A stretch of DNA of 64,000 nt from Acidobacteriota bacterium (GTDB taxonomy: Bacteria > Acidobacteriota > Blastocatellia > RBC074): the NCBI GenBank assembly GCA_016710075.1, contig JADJLO010000015.1, forward strand, positions 1-64,000, read 5' to 3'. A program made the translations under genes and the position numbers. The notes below the pieces were generated by a model. The model did no database searches. It had not been told where the DNA came from and saw only the letters and a list, made by a program, of their open reading frames with translations. Of the stretch, positions 21,785 through 33,900 are shown one piece after another (position 1 is the first letter of the stretch; each line of letters opens with the position of its first letter).

Positions 21785-21818
21785 AAGTTTAAACTTTGAA
21801 CTTTTAAACTTTAAACTT
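21785..21818. repeat. Heptad repeat, single array (AAAGTTT type)
   Basis: AGTTTAAACTTTGAACTTTTAAACTTTAAACTT-like AT-rich 7-bp units between the haem protein stop and the next ribosome site. The same unit forms inverted pairs at 54.0-54.14 and 60.74-60.84 kb. Confidence 0.65.
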
Positions 21819-21851
21819 CTTATTAATCCCACCCAAAAAGGAAGCGTAACC

Positions 21852-22478
21852 ATGTCGGATCAATCGGATCAAAATGACAGCGTAACACGACGCGATGCGT
21901 TAAAAGGGATTGCCGCAGGTCTTGGCGCAAGTCTGCCGGTGCTCAATTCGAATGCCGCCATAGCCCAATCAGGCGCAGCCCAGGATGCACATAAGCATGG
22001 CCAGGCGGGTGCAAAAACGGAGACGACCAAGCCGTCTAAGGCCAAATTCTTTAATGCCGAGCAGATGGCCCTGATCGCGACGATCAGTGAGATCATCATT
22101 CCGACAGATGACAGTTCGCCGGGAGCGATCGCCGCCGAAGTGCCGCAATTCATCGATCTCATGGTCAGCGAGTCGCCGGCCGAGGCGAAGAAGACGTGGA
22201 CTGATGGCCTGGTCTCGATGAACAAACTGAGCCGGGACAGGCACCAGGTTGACTTCAACAAGGCGACGAACCAGCAGCAGGTGGCGATGCTCACCGAAGT
22301 GAGCAGGAACGAATCGAAGCCGCAGACGGCGGAAGAGAAATTCTTCAAAACCATCAAGAATATGACCATTGACGGATACTACACTTCGAAAATAGGCATT
22401 CATCAGGAGTTGAAATACAAAGGGAACACCTACCTCAAGGAATTCAAAGGATGCACGCATCCGGAGCATCAGGGCTGA
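21852..22478 (+). CDS. Gluconate 2-dehydrogenase subunit 3-like protein, Tat-exported
   Basis: 208 residues; AAGGA before ATG 21852. The twin-arginine signal is TRRDALKGIAAGLGASL. After a Gln/Ala/His-rich linker comes the family core FFNAEQMALIATISEIIIPTDDSSPGAIAAEVPQFID (LI..ISE.IIP.DD..PGA is the hallmark) and a C-terminal YYTSKIGI..ELKYKG. Subunit 3 partners are normally co-exported with a GMC-type flavoprotein dehydrogenase; no such gene is in this window. The neighbouring one-haem protein may belong to the same complex. Confidence 0.87.
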   Translation: MSDQSDQNDSVTRRDALKGIAAGLGASLPVLNSNAAIAQSGAAQDAHKHGQAGAKTETTKPSKAKFFNAEQMALIATISEIIIPTDDSSPGAIAAEVPQFIDLMVSESPAEAKKTWTDGLVSMNKLSRDRHQVDFNKATNQQQVAMLTEVSRNESKPQTAEEKFFKTIKNMTIDGYYTSKIGIHQELKYKGNTYLKEFKGCTHPEHQG

Positions 22479-22525
22479 TGCCGTCCGGTTCGGACTTCGA
22501 TTACGTCTGTCAAAGGAGAATCTAG

Positions 22526-22729
22526 ATGTTTGGTGTCAGCTTTGTCCTCTATGTGGTTGGAATCGGCCTGGTGCTGCTTGGAGGCGCCTCAGGCATCGCC
22601 CTTTTCGTGAGGGCGGTGGCACGCAATGAGAATCTGGCTCAGGGCCCGGGTATGACGACTCTCTGGGGGCTTTTCCTGATAGGGCTGATTGCCGGTCTGA
22701 TGTTGATCGCCGCTTCCGCAAAGCAGTAA
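22526..22729 (+). CDS. Small two-helix membrane protein
   Basis: 67 residues with AAAGGAG before ATG 22526. Two hydrophobic segments (about 3-28 and 45-64) are separated by a short charged loop (RAVARNENLAQGPG). No family recognised. A terminator follows directly, so it ends the transcript that includes the haem protein and subunit-3-like genes, and it may anchor that complex in the membrane; this is inference from position only. Confidence 0.65.
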   Translation: MFGVSFVLYVVGIGLVLLGGASGIALFVRAVARNENLAQGPGMTTLWGLFLIGLIAGLMLIAASAKQ

Positions 22730-22764
22730 CTACACTTTTATTCAAGTTGTGGATTCGAATGAAT

Positions 22765-22800
22765 GGCCTGGATCTCGATCAAGGATTCAGGCCGTTTTTA
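22765..22800 (+). terminator. Rho-independent terminator
   Basis: GGCCTGGATC and GATTCAGGCC form a 9-10 bp stem with one mismatch, followed by GTTTTTA. It ends the 21.4-22.7 kb gene group. Confidence 0.75.
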
Positions 22801-22937
22801 CTGTCAAATTATCAGTCAACAAAGTTATTTGTTCAGCGTTAGGGCCGGCAACTGGCACGCCCTGTCGTGAAATTTCAGGAAGTTAAAGCCGTAGCTTGAA
22901 CCCTGAAAAAATTCTTTTTACACATGGAGATTGGTTC

Positions 22938-24758
<1,821 letters not shown>

Positions 24759-24855
24759 AAACCGCATGGAGCGCCGCTTTGTATCTTCAGGCGGCAAAGA
24801 CTTGGAGATACGAATACTAACCTCCTCAAGAGGGGACACAGAAAATGGAGAATAT

Positions 24856-25773
<918 letters not shown>

Positions 25774-25779
25774 CTCGGA

Positions 25780-25815
25780 ACCGGTTGCTTGACCGGTAGA
25801 TTGACCAGTTGATTG
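25780..25815. repeat. 12-bp tandem repeat, three units
   Basis: ACCGGTTGCTTG, ACCGGTAGATTG and ACCAGTTGATTG follow one another directly between two genes. They are degenerate copies of a 12-bp unit. Confidence 0.6.
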
Positions 25816-25876
25816 AATTGACAGGAAATCAAACAATCGAAGACGCATAAAAAAACAGAAAAAGAAAGAATAAATC

Positions 25877-27550
25877 ATGATCAGAGTTTCATGCCGCAAG
25901 CCGACAATGAGATATCTATTGACTGGATTTGCCGTGGTTTTGCTTGGATTCACAACGGCACAATCGCAGCAGCGAAAGCCGGCCAAACCTGCCCCTGCAA
26001 AACGGCCCTCATCGCAGCAGAAAGCCCCGCAGCCCGCAACCGGCATCAGCCCCGAGATCCGGATGGCCCTGGATCACATTTCGGCAAATTCCATGCGCGG
26101 TCACCTGTCGTTCATTGCTTCGGATATGCTTGCCGGCAGGAATACGCCATCACCGGGGCTTGAGATTGCGTCGGAGTATATCGCCGCTCAATTCCGTCGT
26201 GCGGGACTCGAGCCAGGCGGAGACGCCGGAAGCAGCGGCGAGAAGGGATACTTTCAAACTGCCGATTGGAAGGTCACCGAGGCGGACATCGATTCTTTCG
26301 AACTGACAATCAATGATGGATCGGAGATAGCTAATGTCAAACCTGGACAGGTGAGCTTATCAGGCGAGCTGAAGATAGATTTGAAATCCGTTCCTCTGGT
26401 CAAAGTAGACTATTCAAATGCCGCTGCTCTGGCTGCACTCAAGCCCGAACTGATTGCCGGCAAGGTTGTCATCACCGAGATCCCCGATTTCAGACGTGAG
26501 GACCGTTCGCTCTGGATGGAAATGTCCCGCGCCAGGACTGAATTTTTATCGAAGATTCGTGGGCTCAATCCGGCCTTTATTATCTCAGTCGATCGGGTTG
26601 CACAGTTTGGAACCGGTCTTGGCGGAGGGCGATTGATCGATCCTGATCGGGCAGCGCAAGCGTCCGGGGCGCCGGCGCCTCAATTTCTGACGGTCGTCAA
26701 CAAGCAGGTTATCAAGATGTTCGACTCAATGGCTGCCGGCGACTCGAAAGGTTCGATCTCCCTGAAAACAGGACCGCCGCTTCAGAAACCGGCAAAGATC
26801 AGGAATGTCATCGGAGTGCTCCGCGGTTCCGACCCGGTATTGAAAGACACCTATGTGATTGTCTCGGCACATTACGATCACGTTGGAGGCGGCCCCGGCG
26901 CCGGCTGCGCACCCATCGGCGATGACAACATCTGCAACGGGGCCAATGACGACGGCAGCGGAACAGTCTCTGTCATCGAACTCGCTTCGGCCCTGGCAAC
27001 CATTAAGCAGCGTCCCAAACGCAGCATCGTTTTCATCACCTGGTTTGGCGAGGAGAAGGGCCTGCTCGGCTCTCGATTCTACGGCAAGCACCCCGCATTC
27101 CCGCTCGATCAGACCGTTGCCATGGTCAACCTCGAACAGGTGGGCAGGACCGACAGCTCAGAAGGCCCGCAGCTCAACAATGCCTCGATGACCGGATTCG
27201 ATTTCACCGATATGGGACCGATCTTCAAGGCCGCAGGTGAAAAGACCGGCATCACCGTCTACAAGCACGAAAAGAACAGCGATCCCTTCTTCGGCCGAAG
27301 CGATAACCAGGCGCTGGCCGACGCCGGAATCCCGGCTCACACTCTTTGCGTCGCCTTCGTTTATCCCGATTATCACCAGGCCGGCGATCACTGGGAGAAG
27401 ATCGATTACGAAAACATGGCCCGCGTCAATCAAATGGTGGGACTCTCGCTTCTGACTATCGGTGATAACACCGACGCTCCCAAATGGAATGAGGCTAATC
27501 CGAAGACGGCCCGATATCTACAGGCATGGAAGGGATTACAACAGAAGTAG
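25877..27550 (+). CDS. Secreted M28 family zinc aminopeptidase
   Basis: 557 residues with an N-terminal signal (YLLTGFAVVLLGFTTAQS) and an Ala/Pro/Lys-rich linker. A PA-like domain (about 120-300) is inserted before the catalytic domain. Zinc-site motifs of M28: VSAHYDHVGG, CNGANDDGSGTVSVIELA, the EE pair in WFGEEKGLLGS, an Asp in VNLEQVGRTDSS, and the final His in YPDYHQAGDHW. All ligands are present, so an active two-zinc aminopeptidase is likely. AAAGAAAGAA precedes ATG 25877; a later ATG at 25910 lies closer to the signal. Confidence 0.92.
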   Translation: MIRVSCRKPTMRYLLTGFAVVLLGFTTAQSQQRKPAKPAPAKRPSSQQKAPQPATGISPEIRMALDHISANSMRGHLSFIASDMLAGRNTPSPGLEIASEYIAAQFRRAGLEPGGDAGSSGEKGYFQTADWKVTEADIDSFELTINDGSEIANVKPGQVSLSGELKIDLKSVPLVKVDYSNAAALAALKPELIAGKVVITEIPDFRREDRSLWMEMSRARTEFLSKIRGLNPAFIISVDRVAQFGTGLGGGRLIDPDRAAQASGAPAPQFLTVVNKQVIKMFDSMAAGDSKGSISLKTGPPLQKPAKIRNVIGVLRGSDPVLKDTYVIVSAHYDHVGGGPGAGCAPIGDDNICNGANDDGSGTVSVIELASALATIKQRPKRSIVFITWFGEEKGLLGSRFYGKHPAFPLDQTVAMVNLEQVGRTDSSEGPQLNNASMTGFDFTDMGPIFKAAGEKTGITVYKHEKNSDPFFGRSDNQALADAGIPAHTLCVAFVYPDYHQAGDHWEKIDYENMARVNQMVGLSLLTIGDNTDAPKWNEANPKTARYLQAWKGLQQK

Positions 27551-27585
27551 AAATATTCAGTCATGTTACGCAAATAAGTATTTAT

Positions 27586-27865
27586 CTCCGTTGCGGAAAG
27601 GCCCTGTTAGTTAAAGTTTGTAGCAGCGCTTTTCCAAATCGCATCAAATTGCGACCTCCGGGTGCGGCGACTTGTCGCCGCTTTGGTATTGTTCCAGAAG
27701 TCCTGTTAAATCGGTGTGCTGTTTGCGGTGGATTAGATTTTTTCTCAATATTTGAGTGGCCACAGGACTACCAAAGCGGCGACAGGTCGCCGCACTCCAT
27801 GGAGTCCGCCTGTTTTCAATGATCCACGTATCATCGGTTCATGCTTTAAACTTTCCGCAACGGAG
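27586..27865. mobile_element. MITE-like element, copy 1 (280 bp)
   Basis: Terminal inverted repeats CTCCGTTGCGGAAAG and CTTTCCGCAACGGAG (15 bp, perfect) are flanked by a 9-bp target duplication AGTATTTAT at 27577-27585 and 27866-27874. The interior has no coding frame of note but holds a second inverted pair rich in GCGGCGAC/GTCGCCGC. A second copy is at 42005-42279. No transposase is present, so it must be moved in trans; 9-bp duplications occur with IS4-group (IS10/IS50) and IS1-type transposases. Confidence 0.85.
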
Positions 27866-27946
27866 AGTATTTATGAATTGGTTTGACACGTTCTTTTGAA
27901 GTAATTCAAACAGCCGGCTGATCTGCCACCCGCTTCGCGCACTTGT

Positions 27947-27987
27947 GGGCTAGTCAAATCAAAATAAAGAATATTCCGTGCGTAACA
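27947..27987. repeat. Dispersed GGGCTAGTCAAATC repeat, copy 1
   Basis: GGGCTAGTCAAATCA, then GAATATTCCGTGCG plus AACA after a short AT spacer. A matching copy is at 38764-38797, also upstream of, or next to, a gene end. Confidence 0.6.
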
Positions 27988-28072
27988 TGAGATATTCAAA
28001 AACAATTGCGACATTCGCCTTACGAGCTGGCGCCTCAAATCATAGCATCAGAAACTTTGAACTCGATTTTTT

Positions 28073-29245
28073 ATGAATTCTCTCCGGCTTCAATCCGTGC
28101 AGTCGCCGATCATTCCGGTTGTCGGCGAGTTGATTCGCCAGCATCCTGGAACGATCTCGCTCGGGCAGGGAGTCGTCTCATACGGCCCGCCGCAAGCGGC
28201 CATTGACAAGATCGCCGAGTTTCTCTCAAATGCCGAAAATCATAAATATCAGGCAGTTTACGGGATCCCGCAGCTTCTCAGCCTGATCGAAGAAAAATTG
28301 AAAATCGAAAACGGGATCGACTGCCGGCAGGGAAGCCGAATTGTCGTCACGGCAGGTGGGAACATGGCCTTCGTCAACGCGCTGCTGGCGATTGCCGATC
28401 CGGGTGATGAAGTAATCCTGAACGTCCCGTATTACTTCAACCACGAGATGGCCATTACCATGGCCAGTTGTCGCCCGGTCCTGGTTCCGACAGATGAAAA
28501 TTTCATGCTGCAGCCTGATCTGATCGAGAAAGCCATAACGAGCAAGACTCGCGCGGTTGTCACAATCTCACCGAATAATCCCACTGGCGCCGTTTATACT
28601 GAATCCGAACTTCGCCGGGTCAACGAGATCTGCCGGGAGCGCGGCATTTATCACATCAGCGATGAGGCTTATGAATACTTCACCTATGGTCCGGTGAGCC
28701 ACTTCTCACCGGGGTCGATTGAGGACTCCAGCCGTCATACGATCTCGCTCTATTCGCTGTCAAAAGCCTATGGCTTTGCGAGCTGGCGGATCGGTTATAT
28801 GGTTATCCCCGAAGATCTGTTCGAATCAGTCAACAAGATTCAGGATACGATACTGATCTGTCCGACGGTTATCTCTCAATATGCTGCAACAGGCGCCTTG
28901 GAGATCGGCAGAAGCTATTGCGATGATCATGTCAAAAAACTCGCCGCCGTCAGGCAGATGGTGATCGACAGGCTCAAAGCGATCGGCGATCTTTGCACTG
29001 TCCCACCGGCCGATGGCGCCTTCTACTTTTTGATCAGGCTCAAAACCGGCATGGATTCACTGGAACTGGTCCGGATGCTGGTTCGAGACCACAAAGTCGC
29101 AGCCATACCCGGAAACGCTTTCGGCATTAATGACGGCTGCTACCTCCGCGTGGCCTACGGAGCTCTGCAACCAGAGACGGTCTCTGAAGGAATCGGCCGC
29201 CTGGTTGACGGTTTAAAAAAGGTGATTACGAAAAATACGAAATAG
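28073..29245 (+). CDS. PLP-dependent class I aminotransferase
   Basis: 390 residues, fold-type I. Motifs: TAGGNMAFVNA (PLP phosphate binding), ISPNNPTGAVY, SDEAYEYFTYG, and the PLP lysine in SLYSLSKAYGFASWRIGY; Arg of the carboxylate site is in CYLRVAYG. It starts at ATG 28073; no clear ribosome site is seen. It is followed 18 bases later by an omega-amidase-like gene. That pairing is known for glutamine- or methionine-type transaminases whose 2-oxoglutaramate by-product the amidase removes, so a role in methionine salvage or glutamine transamination is likely, but not proven. Confidence 0.9.
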   Translation: MNSLRLQSVQSPIIPVVGELIRQHPGTISLGQGVVSYGPPQAAIDKIAEFLSNAENHKYQAVYGIPQLLSLIEEKLKIENGIDCRQGSRIVVTAGGNMAFVNALLAIADPGDEVILNVPYYFNHEMAITMASCRPVLVPTDENFMLQPDLIEKAITSKTRAVVTISPNNPTGAVYTESELRRVNEICRERGIYHISDEAYEYFTYGPVSHFSPGSIEDSSRHTISLYSLSKAYGFASWRIGYMVIPEDLFESVNKIQDTILICPTVISQYAATGALEIGRSYCDDHVKKLAAVRQMVIDRLKAIGDLCTVPPADGAFYFLIRLKTGMDSLELVRMLVRDHKVAAIPGNAFGINDGCYLRVAYGALQPETVSEGIGRLVDGLKKVITKNTK

Positions 29246-29256
29246 ACGAAACAAAA
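29224..29256. repeat. 9-bp degenerate repeat, single array (copy B)
   Basis: GATTACGAAAAATACGAAA then TAGACGAAAC: the same 9-bp family as in the paired copies. It overlaps the last codons of the aminotransferase (reading ITKNTK) and fills the gap to the next gene. Confidence 0.6.
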
Positions 29257-29263
29257 GAAAAAA

Positions 29264-30046
29264 ATGAAAGTCTGTGCCTTACAATTCGATATCGTCTGGG
29301 AGAACAAGCGGCCCAACCACGACAAAGTGAGGTGGATGCTCGATCATGCCCGGCCCGAAAAAGGCTCTCTGGTCGTCCTGCCCGAGATGTTCGCCACCGG
29401 CTTCAGTATGAACGTTGCCGCAATTCACGACAGCGACACTCTCGAAACACATGAGTTCATGTCTCACCTCGCTGCCGATTACCGGGTTTACCTGAATGGC
29501 GGAGTCGTCGTCAGAGACATCTCGGGGCGGGGAAGAAATGATTCTGTCTTATTTGATCCTCGCGGCAATGAGATCGCACGCTACAGCAAAATTCAGCCAT
29601 TCTCGATTGCCGGCGAGACTAACCATTATGTCGCAGGCAATGATGTCGTCGTGACAGATTGCGGCGAATTCAAACTGGAGCCGTTTATCTGCTATGACCT
29701 GAGGTTTCCTGAACTATTCAGAAGCGCTGCCGCAAGGGGAGCCAATCTCTTTACCGTCATCGCCAACTGGCCCGTCGCTCGTGTCGATCACTGGATTACG
29801 CTGCTCAGAGCCCGCGCCATCGAAAATCAGGCCTTTGTCGTCGGCGTCAACAGGTGCGGAAATGATCCGGAACTTAAATATCCCGGTCGATCCATGATTA
29901 TCGACCCCCGCGGCGTGGTTCTTGAGGATGCCGCTGACCTTGAAAATTATATATTCTCCACTCTGGACCTCGATCAACTTCTTGAATATCGCAATAATTT
30001 CCCAATTCTTTCCGATATCCGCCCGGATTTTGTGCCACGTCATTAA
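29264..30046 (+). CDS. Carbon-nitrogen hydrolase, omega-amidase-like
   Basis: 260 residues of the nitrilase superfamily (YafV/NIT2 branch). The catalytic triad is visible: Glu in VVLPEMFATGFSM, Lys in YSKIQPFS and Cys in PFICYDLRFPELFR. It probably hydrolyses the omega-amide of 2-oxoglutaramate or 2-oxosuccinamate made by the aminotransferase just upstream. The FSMNV segment after the catalytic Glu and the length match that branch. Cytoplasmic; no signal peptide. Confidence 0.88.
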   Translation: MKVCALQFDIVWENKRPNHDKVRWMLDHARPEKGSLVVLPEMFATGFSMNVAAIHDSDTLETHEFMSHLAADYRVYLNGGVVVRDISGRGRNDSVLFDPRGNEIARYSKIQPFSIAGETNHYVAGNDVVVTDCGEFKLEPFICYDLRFPELFRSAAARGANLFTVIANWPVARVDHWITLLRARAIENQAFVVGVNRCGNDPELKYPGRSMIIDPRGVVLEDAADLENYIFSTLDLDQLLEYRNNFPILSDIRPDFVPRH

Positions 30047-30967
30047 TTTAATCTTCCTGAAGCTAAATCAATGAAAATCATGTATTGCATGTTTTTGCAT
30101 GCTGAAGTATACTTCGCCCGCATTTGGGTCTGCTGTCCTCATTATCATATAGCAAGCCAAATGCCCTCTGTGATTACTGGACTGATCGAAAGATCGAAAG
30201 ATCAACTGATCGAAAGATCAATGCGAACTGAAGTGGAAGGGAATAATGCATCACCACCATCCACTCAAACGTCACAACATAAATTTAATCGCAATCATAA
30301 AAGCCTATAAAGGCTGACGTACATATTTACCGGGTTTATTTATTCACCAGACTCAATCTTTGGTTAGCCGATTTTGAGGATGCTGAGCAGGAATACTTGA
30401 AATTCTGATCGGTTTTCAGTTTTATCAAAACTGTATAACTGTATAGCTGTAAATAAAGATCAGAAGGTGTTGGAAACCAGCGAATCGGCCAGATAACGGT
30501 CGGAAGCTCAAGGTAGTTTCAAGCTGGATATCTGGATATCTGGTTTTTTGATACGACTGATTGAAATAGAAATAATGAACCTGTGGTTGAGATGCAACAC
30601 TCACACAAGATTACACACACTTCAGACGCAGGCTGTCATACGGAAGTCGGCAATGCAGGCAAAGTTAGAGCCGCCTCCGAATCGAAAAACAGCCTCGTTG
30701 TAAATAATAATGTTTTGAAAGGCATCGATATTTGTGTCGATGCCTTTTTGTCTTTATAGAAACCCCAATTAAGCCTGACAGATGAATGCTCATCCCGGTC
30801 AATGATTTAGAAGAATTTTATGAGAAAGTTCTTCAAGTATTTGAAAAAGCTCTAAGATTAATAGCGGTTTTGGATCTTCGGGAAAATTCCCTTCACAACT
30901 TCACGAATTGACCGAAGGACAGATCCTCACGAGATTACGCTTTAACCACTGAAACAGGAGAGATCCG
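30047..30967. other. Long intergenic region before the DUF11 gene
   Basis: 921 bases without a convincing protein gene. It contains short repeats: GATCGAAA units at 30181-30223 (three near copies), GTATAACTGTATAGCTGTA around 30433, and CTGGATAT tandem units near 30527. A strong terminator lies at 30718-30756, and the DUF11 leader with AGGAGAG before ATG 30968 follows it. The terminator without an upstream gene hints at a small RNA or leader RNA encoded around 30580-30756. Confidence 0.55.
30718..30756 (+). terminator. Rho-independent terminator of an unseen transcript
   Basis: GGCATCGA and TCGATGCC form a perfect 8-bp stem with an 8-base loop, followed by TTTTTGTCTTT. The nearest plus-strand gene ends 670 bases upstream. 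Confidence 0.75.
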
Positions 30968-33900
30968 ATGCGAACTTCACCTTCACTCAACACCACGCGG
31001 CGCCGGGCATTGGTTATGACCGGTATGATTATCGCTTTGGTTGGGCTGCTGATTGCCTTCGGGCAGAATAATTCTTCGGCGGCTTCGCAGCCAAAAGCGA
31101 GCAACCAGACGAACCTGGGCCCGGTCATCAACAAGGCAACCACGAATTCATTTTCATTCAATTCCCTGGCCGCGAATCGGCTTTTAGGGTTGGGTGGGAT
31201 GTTCACATCGAGCGTATCGGTTGAGGCCAATCCGCCGGCGGGAACGCCGGTAGCCGTCGGACAGACGATCACCTACGTGGTCACGCTGACCAATGACGAT
31301 GTTACCGACACGGCAGTCGGCGCAGGTCTTAATCTAACTGTCTCCGCTCTGGTTCCGACTGGAACCGCGCTGATTCCAGGTTCCGTCATCGTGCTGCAAC
31401 AGCCCCAGGGCGGCAATACATTTGCCTGTCAGGCCGGGACACCTTCCTGCACGGCGAACAAGACGTCCACCATATCGACATTCGACAATTTCGCAACCTT
31501 CAAGTTTCAGTATAAGGTGACGGTCACCGCCGCCATCGGGACGGTGCTCAACAATACCGCGACATATGTCAATGATGGCGGGCCCGCCACTGTGACATCG
31601 AGCACGATAAGCCACGAAGTTGCAGCTCCGGCCGATCTTGGAATCTCAAAATTCTCCAGTCCATCTGCAGTTATTGCGGGAGGCACATCGGTCCCATTCG
31701 GCACACCTGGAAGCGGTGCGCCGGCCGGCGGAACCAGTGATATTGATTATGAGCTGTTAATCGCCAACGCCGGGCCGAACAATGCCACTAACGTAATCAT
31801 TCAGGATTCATTACCAAATAACACGGTTCTTGTCTCTGCTCCGGCATTAGCCACAGCCACAGTTGCCGTCAATGGCGTACCAATCCCCGGCTTCGTAATC
31901 AATTGTGGGATTTTTCCCGGTAGATTCGTGGAATGCCGTCCGGGAGACAATTCGGGCCTGAACGCTGGATGGACCAATGATGTTCTCCCCAGTGGATTCT
32001 CGGCACGCATGAGATACAGAGTGCGTGTGCCGGGCGATGTGGCGCAGGGAACGATCATCCAGAATGAGGCGAGGATCAGCTCGACTCCGACCAATCCCGG
32101 TCCGGGGACGCTGACTGCCGATCCGAATACCGGAAATAATTATTCGACGCCAGTCAATACGCTGGTCAATACGCTTGCAGATCTTGGCATCACCAAGGTT
32201 ACGAGCAATCCAACGCCTACCGCGGGCGGCGCCGCATTTAGTTATACACTGACCGTGACAAATCAGGGGCTAGTGATGCGAAGAACATTGTCGTCAACGA
32301 TCCGCTACCGCCAGGCGTCATATTCCAGAACTTTTCTGTGTCAAACCCCATGTCGCGGGTGCATTGACCTGCGCCGGACCACCCGTCGGCACCAATGGGG
32401 TAGTCACCTGTTGCACAAGCGGGGTCTGATTCCAACGTGATGGGGGTCTCTACCCGACGATTACGATCGTGGCGCAGGTCGTGCCGAATGTTGCTTCCGG
32501 TGTGCGTACCAACACAGCTACTGTAGCTTCTGATACACAGGAACCCAATCCGAATGTGTTTCCGAACGCGGCGAGCATCCAGCAGAACATTCAGGTTGAC
32601 GCTCTGCTGGCGATTTTGAAGACCGGCCCGGCGACGATCAATGCCGGTGAGTTATATACCTATAAGATAACTCTTCTCAATGGCGGAAACAGCACGGCGC
32701 TCAATGTCTCAATCCAGGACATTCTGCCTCCCAATACGACATTTGATTCGCTCAACGCGACAAATGATCTTTTCGGGAAGTGCTCTCACGATGGCTTAGT
32801 CCCCGGCACGATCACCTGTGCGTCAGTTGACGTCAGCAGCGGGACCCACGATCTGAACATCACCTTGAAACTGGCTCCCAATGCGCCGACTGGCCCACTT
32901 CCCAATACAGCGACGATTACAGGTGCCGGTACCGGAACCATCATCGAACCCACATCGACGACGACCGCGACGGTTAGACATAAATCCGATCTTGAGATTG
33001 AAAAGACCGCTCAACCAAATCCTGTTATCGCGGGAACCAATCTGGTCTACACGATCAAGGTCAAGAATCTGGGTATCAGTGATCTGGCTCCCGGAGAGGT
33101 TACAGTCAACGACACAACGTTCCCGCCGGCGGGGACGACTCTGGTCGGGACAATTTCGGCGCCCGCAGGTTGGACATGCGCAAGTGCCACGACCTTCCCC
33201 TGCACTAACACGACCGCATCGCTGCCTGTGGGGGCTTCAGTGACCTTCACCTTCACGGTCAAGGTCAACAGCAACTTCAATGATTGCCTGCCTGGTGCAT
33301 TCGTCACCAATACCGCTACGGTTGCCACGGTTGGAGTTAACGTCTTCGATCCGAACCTGAGCAACAATTCTTCCACTGTGCTGACATCGGTTGTCTGCAG
33401 CGCCGACCTTGGAGTCGCCAAGACGGCGACCGCAGTGGTTGATCCGGACGGCGCAGGCCCACTTGCGCCGGTGGCGCTGCCGATCCCCGGTCCGAACGTT
33501 CCTCCGGGAGCGGTCAATGCAGGTGGTTACATCCGCTACGACGTGCCGTTCGGCAACGCCGGTCCTTCCGACGCTGTCAGGGTCGTTTTGACGGATGTGA
33601 TTCCCGCCAATACAGCCTTTGTGGGTGCGCTGGCTACGGGTGGAGCCTTTGTTCCGGCAACCCAGCCCCCGTTATTTCCATTCACCTTTACAATACAGGC
33701 GACGGATACGGATGGAATCGCTCCGCTTGGTCCAAATGTCAATCTGACCTGCACGGTCGCAGGTGCGCCAGGAAGCCAGGCGATCACCTGTACGCCATTC
33801 TGGAACGCGATGTTGGTCCCCTCGTATCCAGACGGGAATTTACCTGCCGGATATACCGGACAGTTGACTTTCTTCGTCAAGGTCAACGAGTCGGTCCAGG

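Noticed and set aside
30580..30756. c-di-GMP (GEMM) or cobalamin riboswitch
   Set aside because: Neither the GEMM core nor the cobalamin box could be aligned by eye; kept only as an unnamed RNA candidate.
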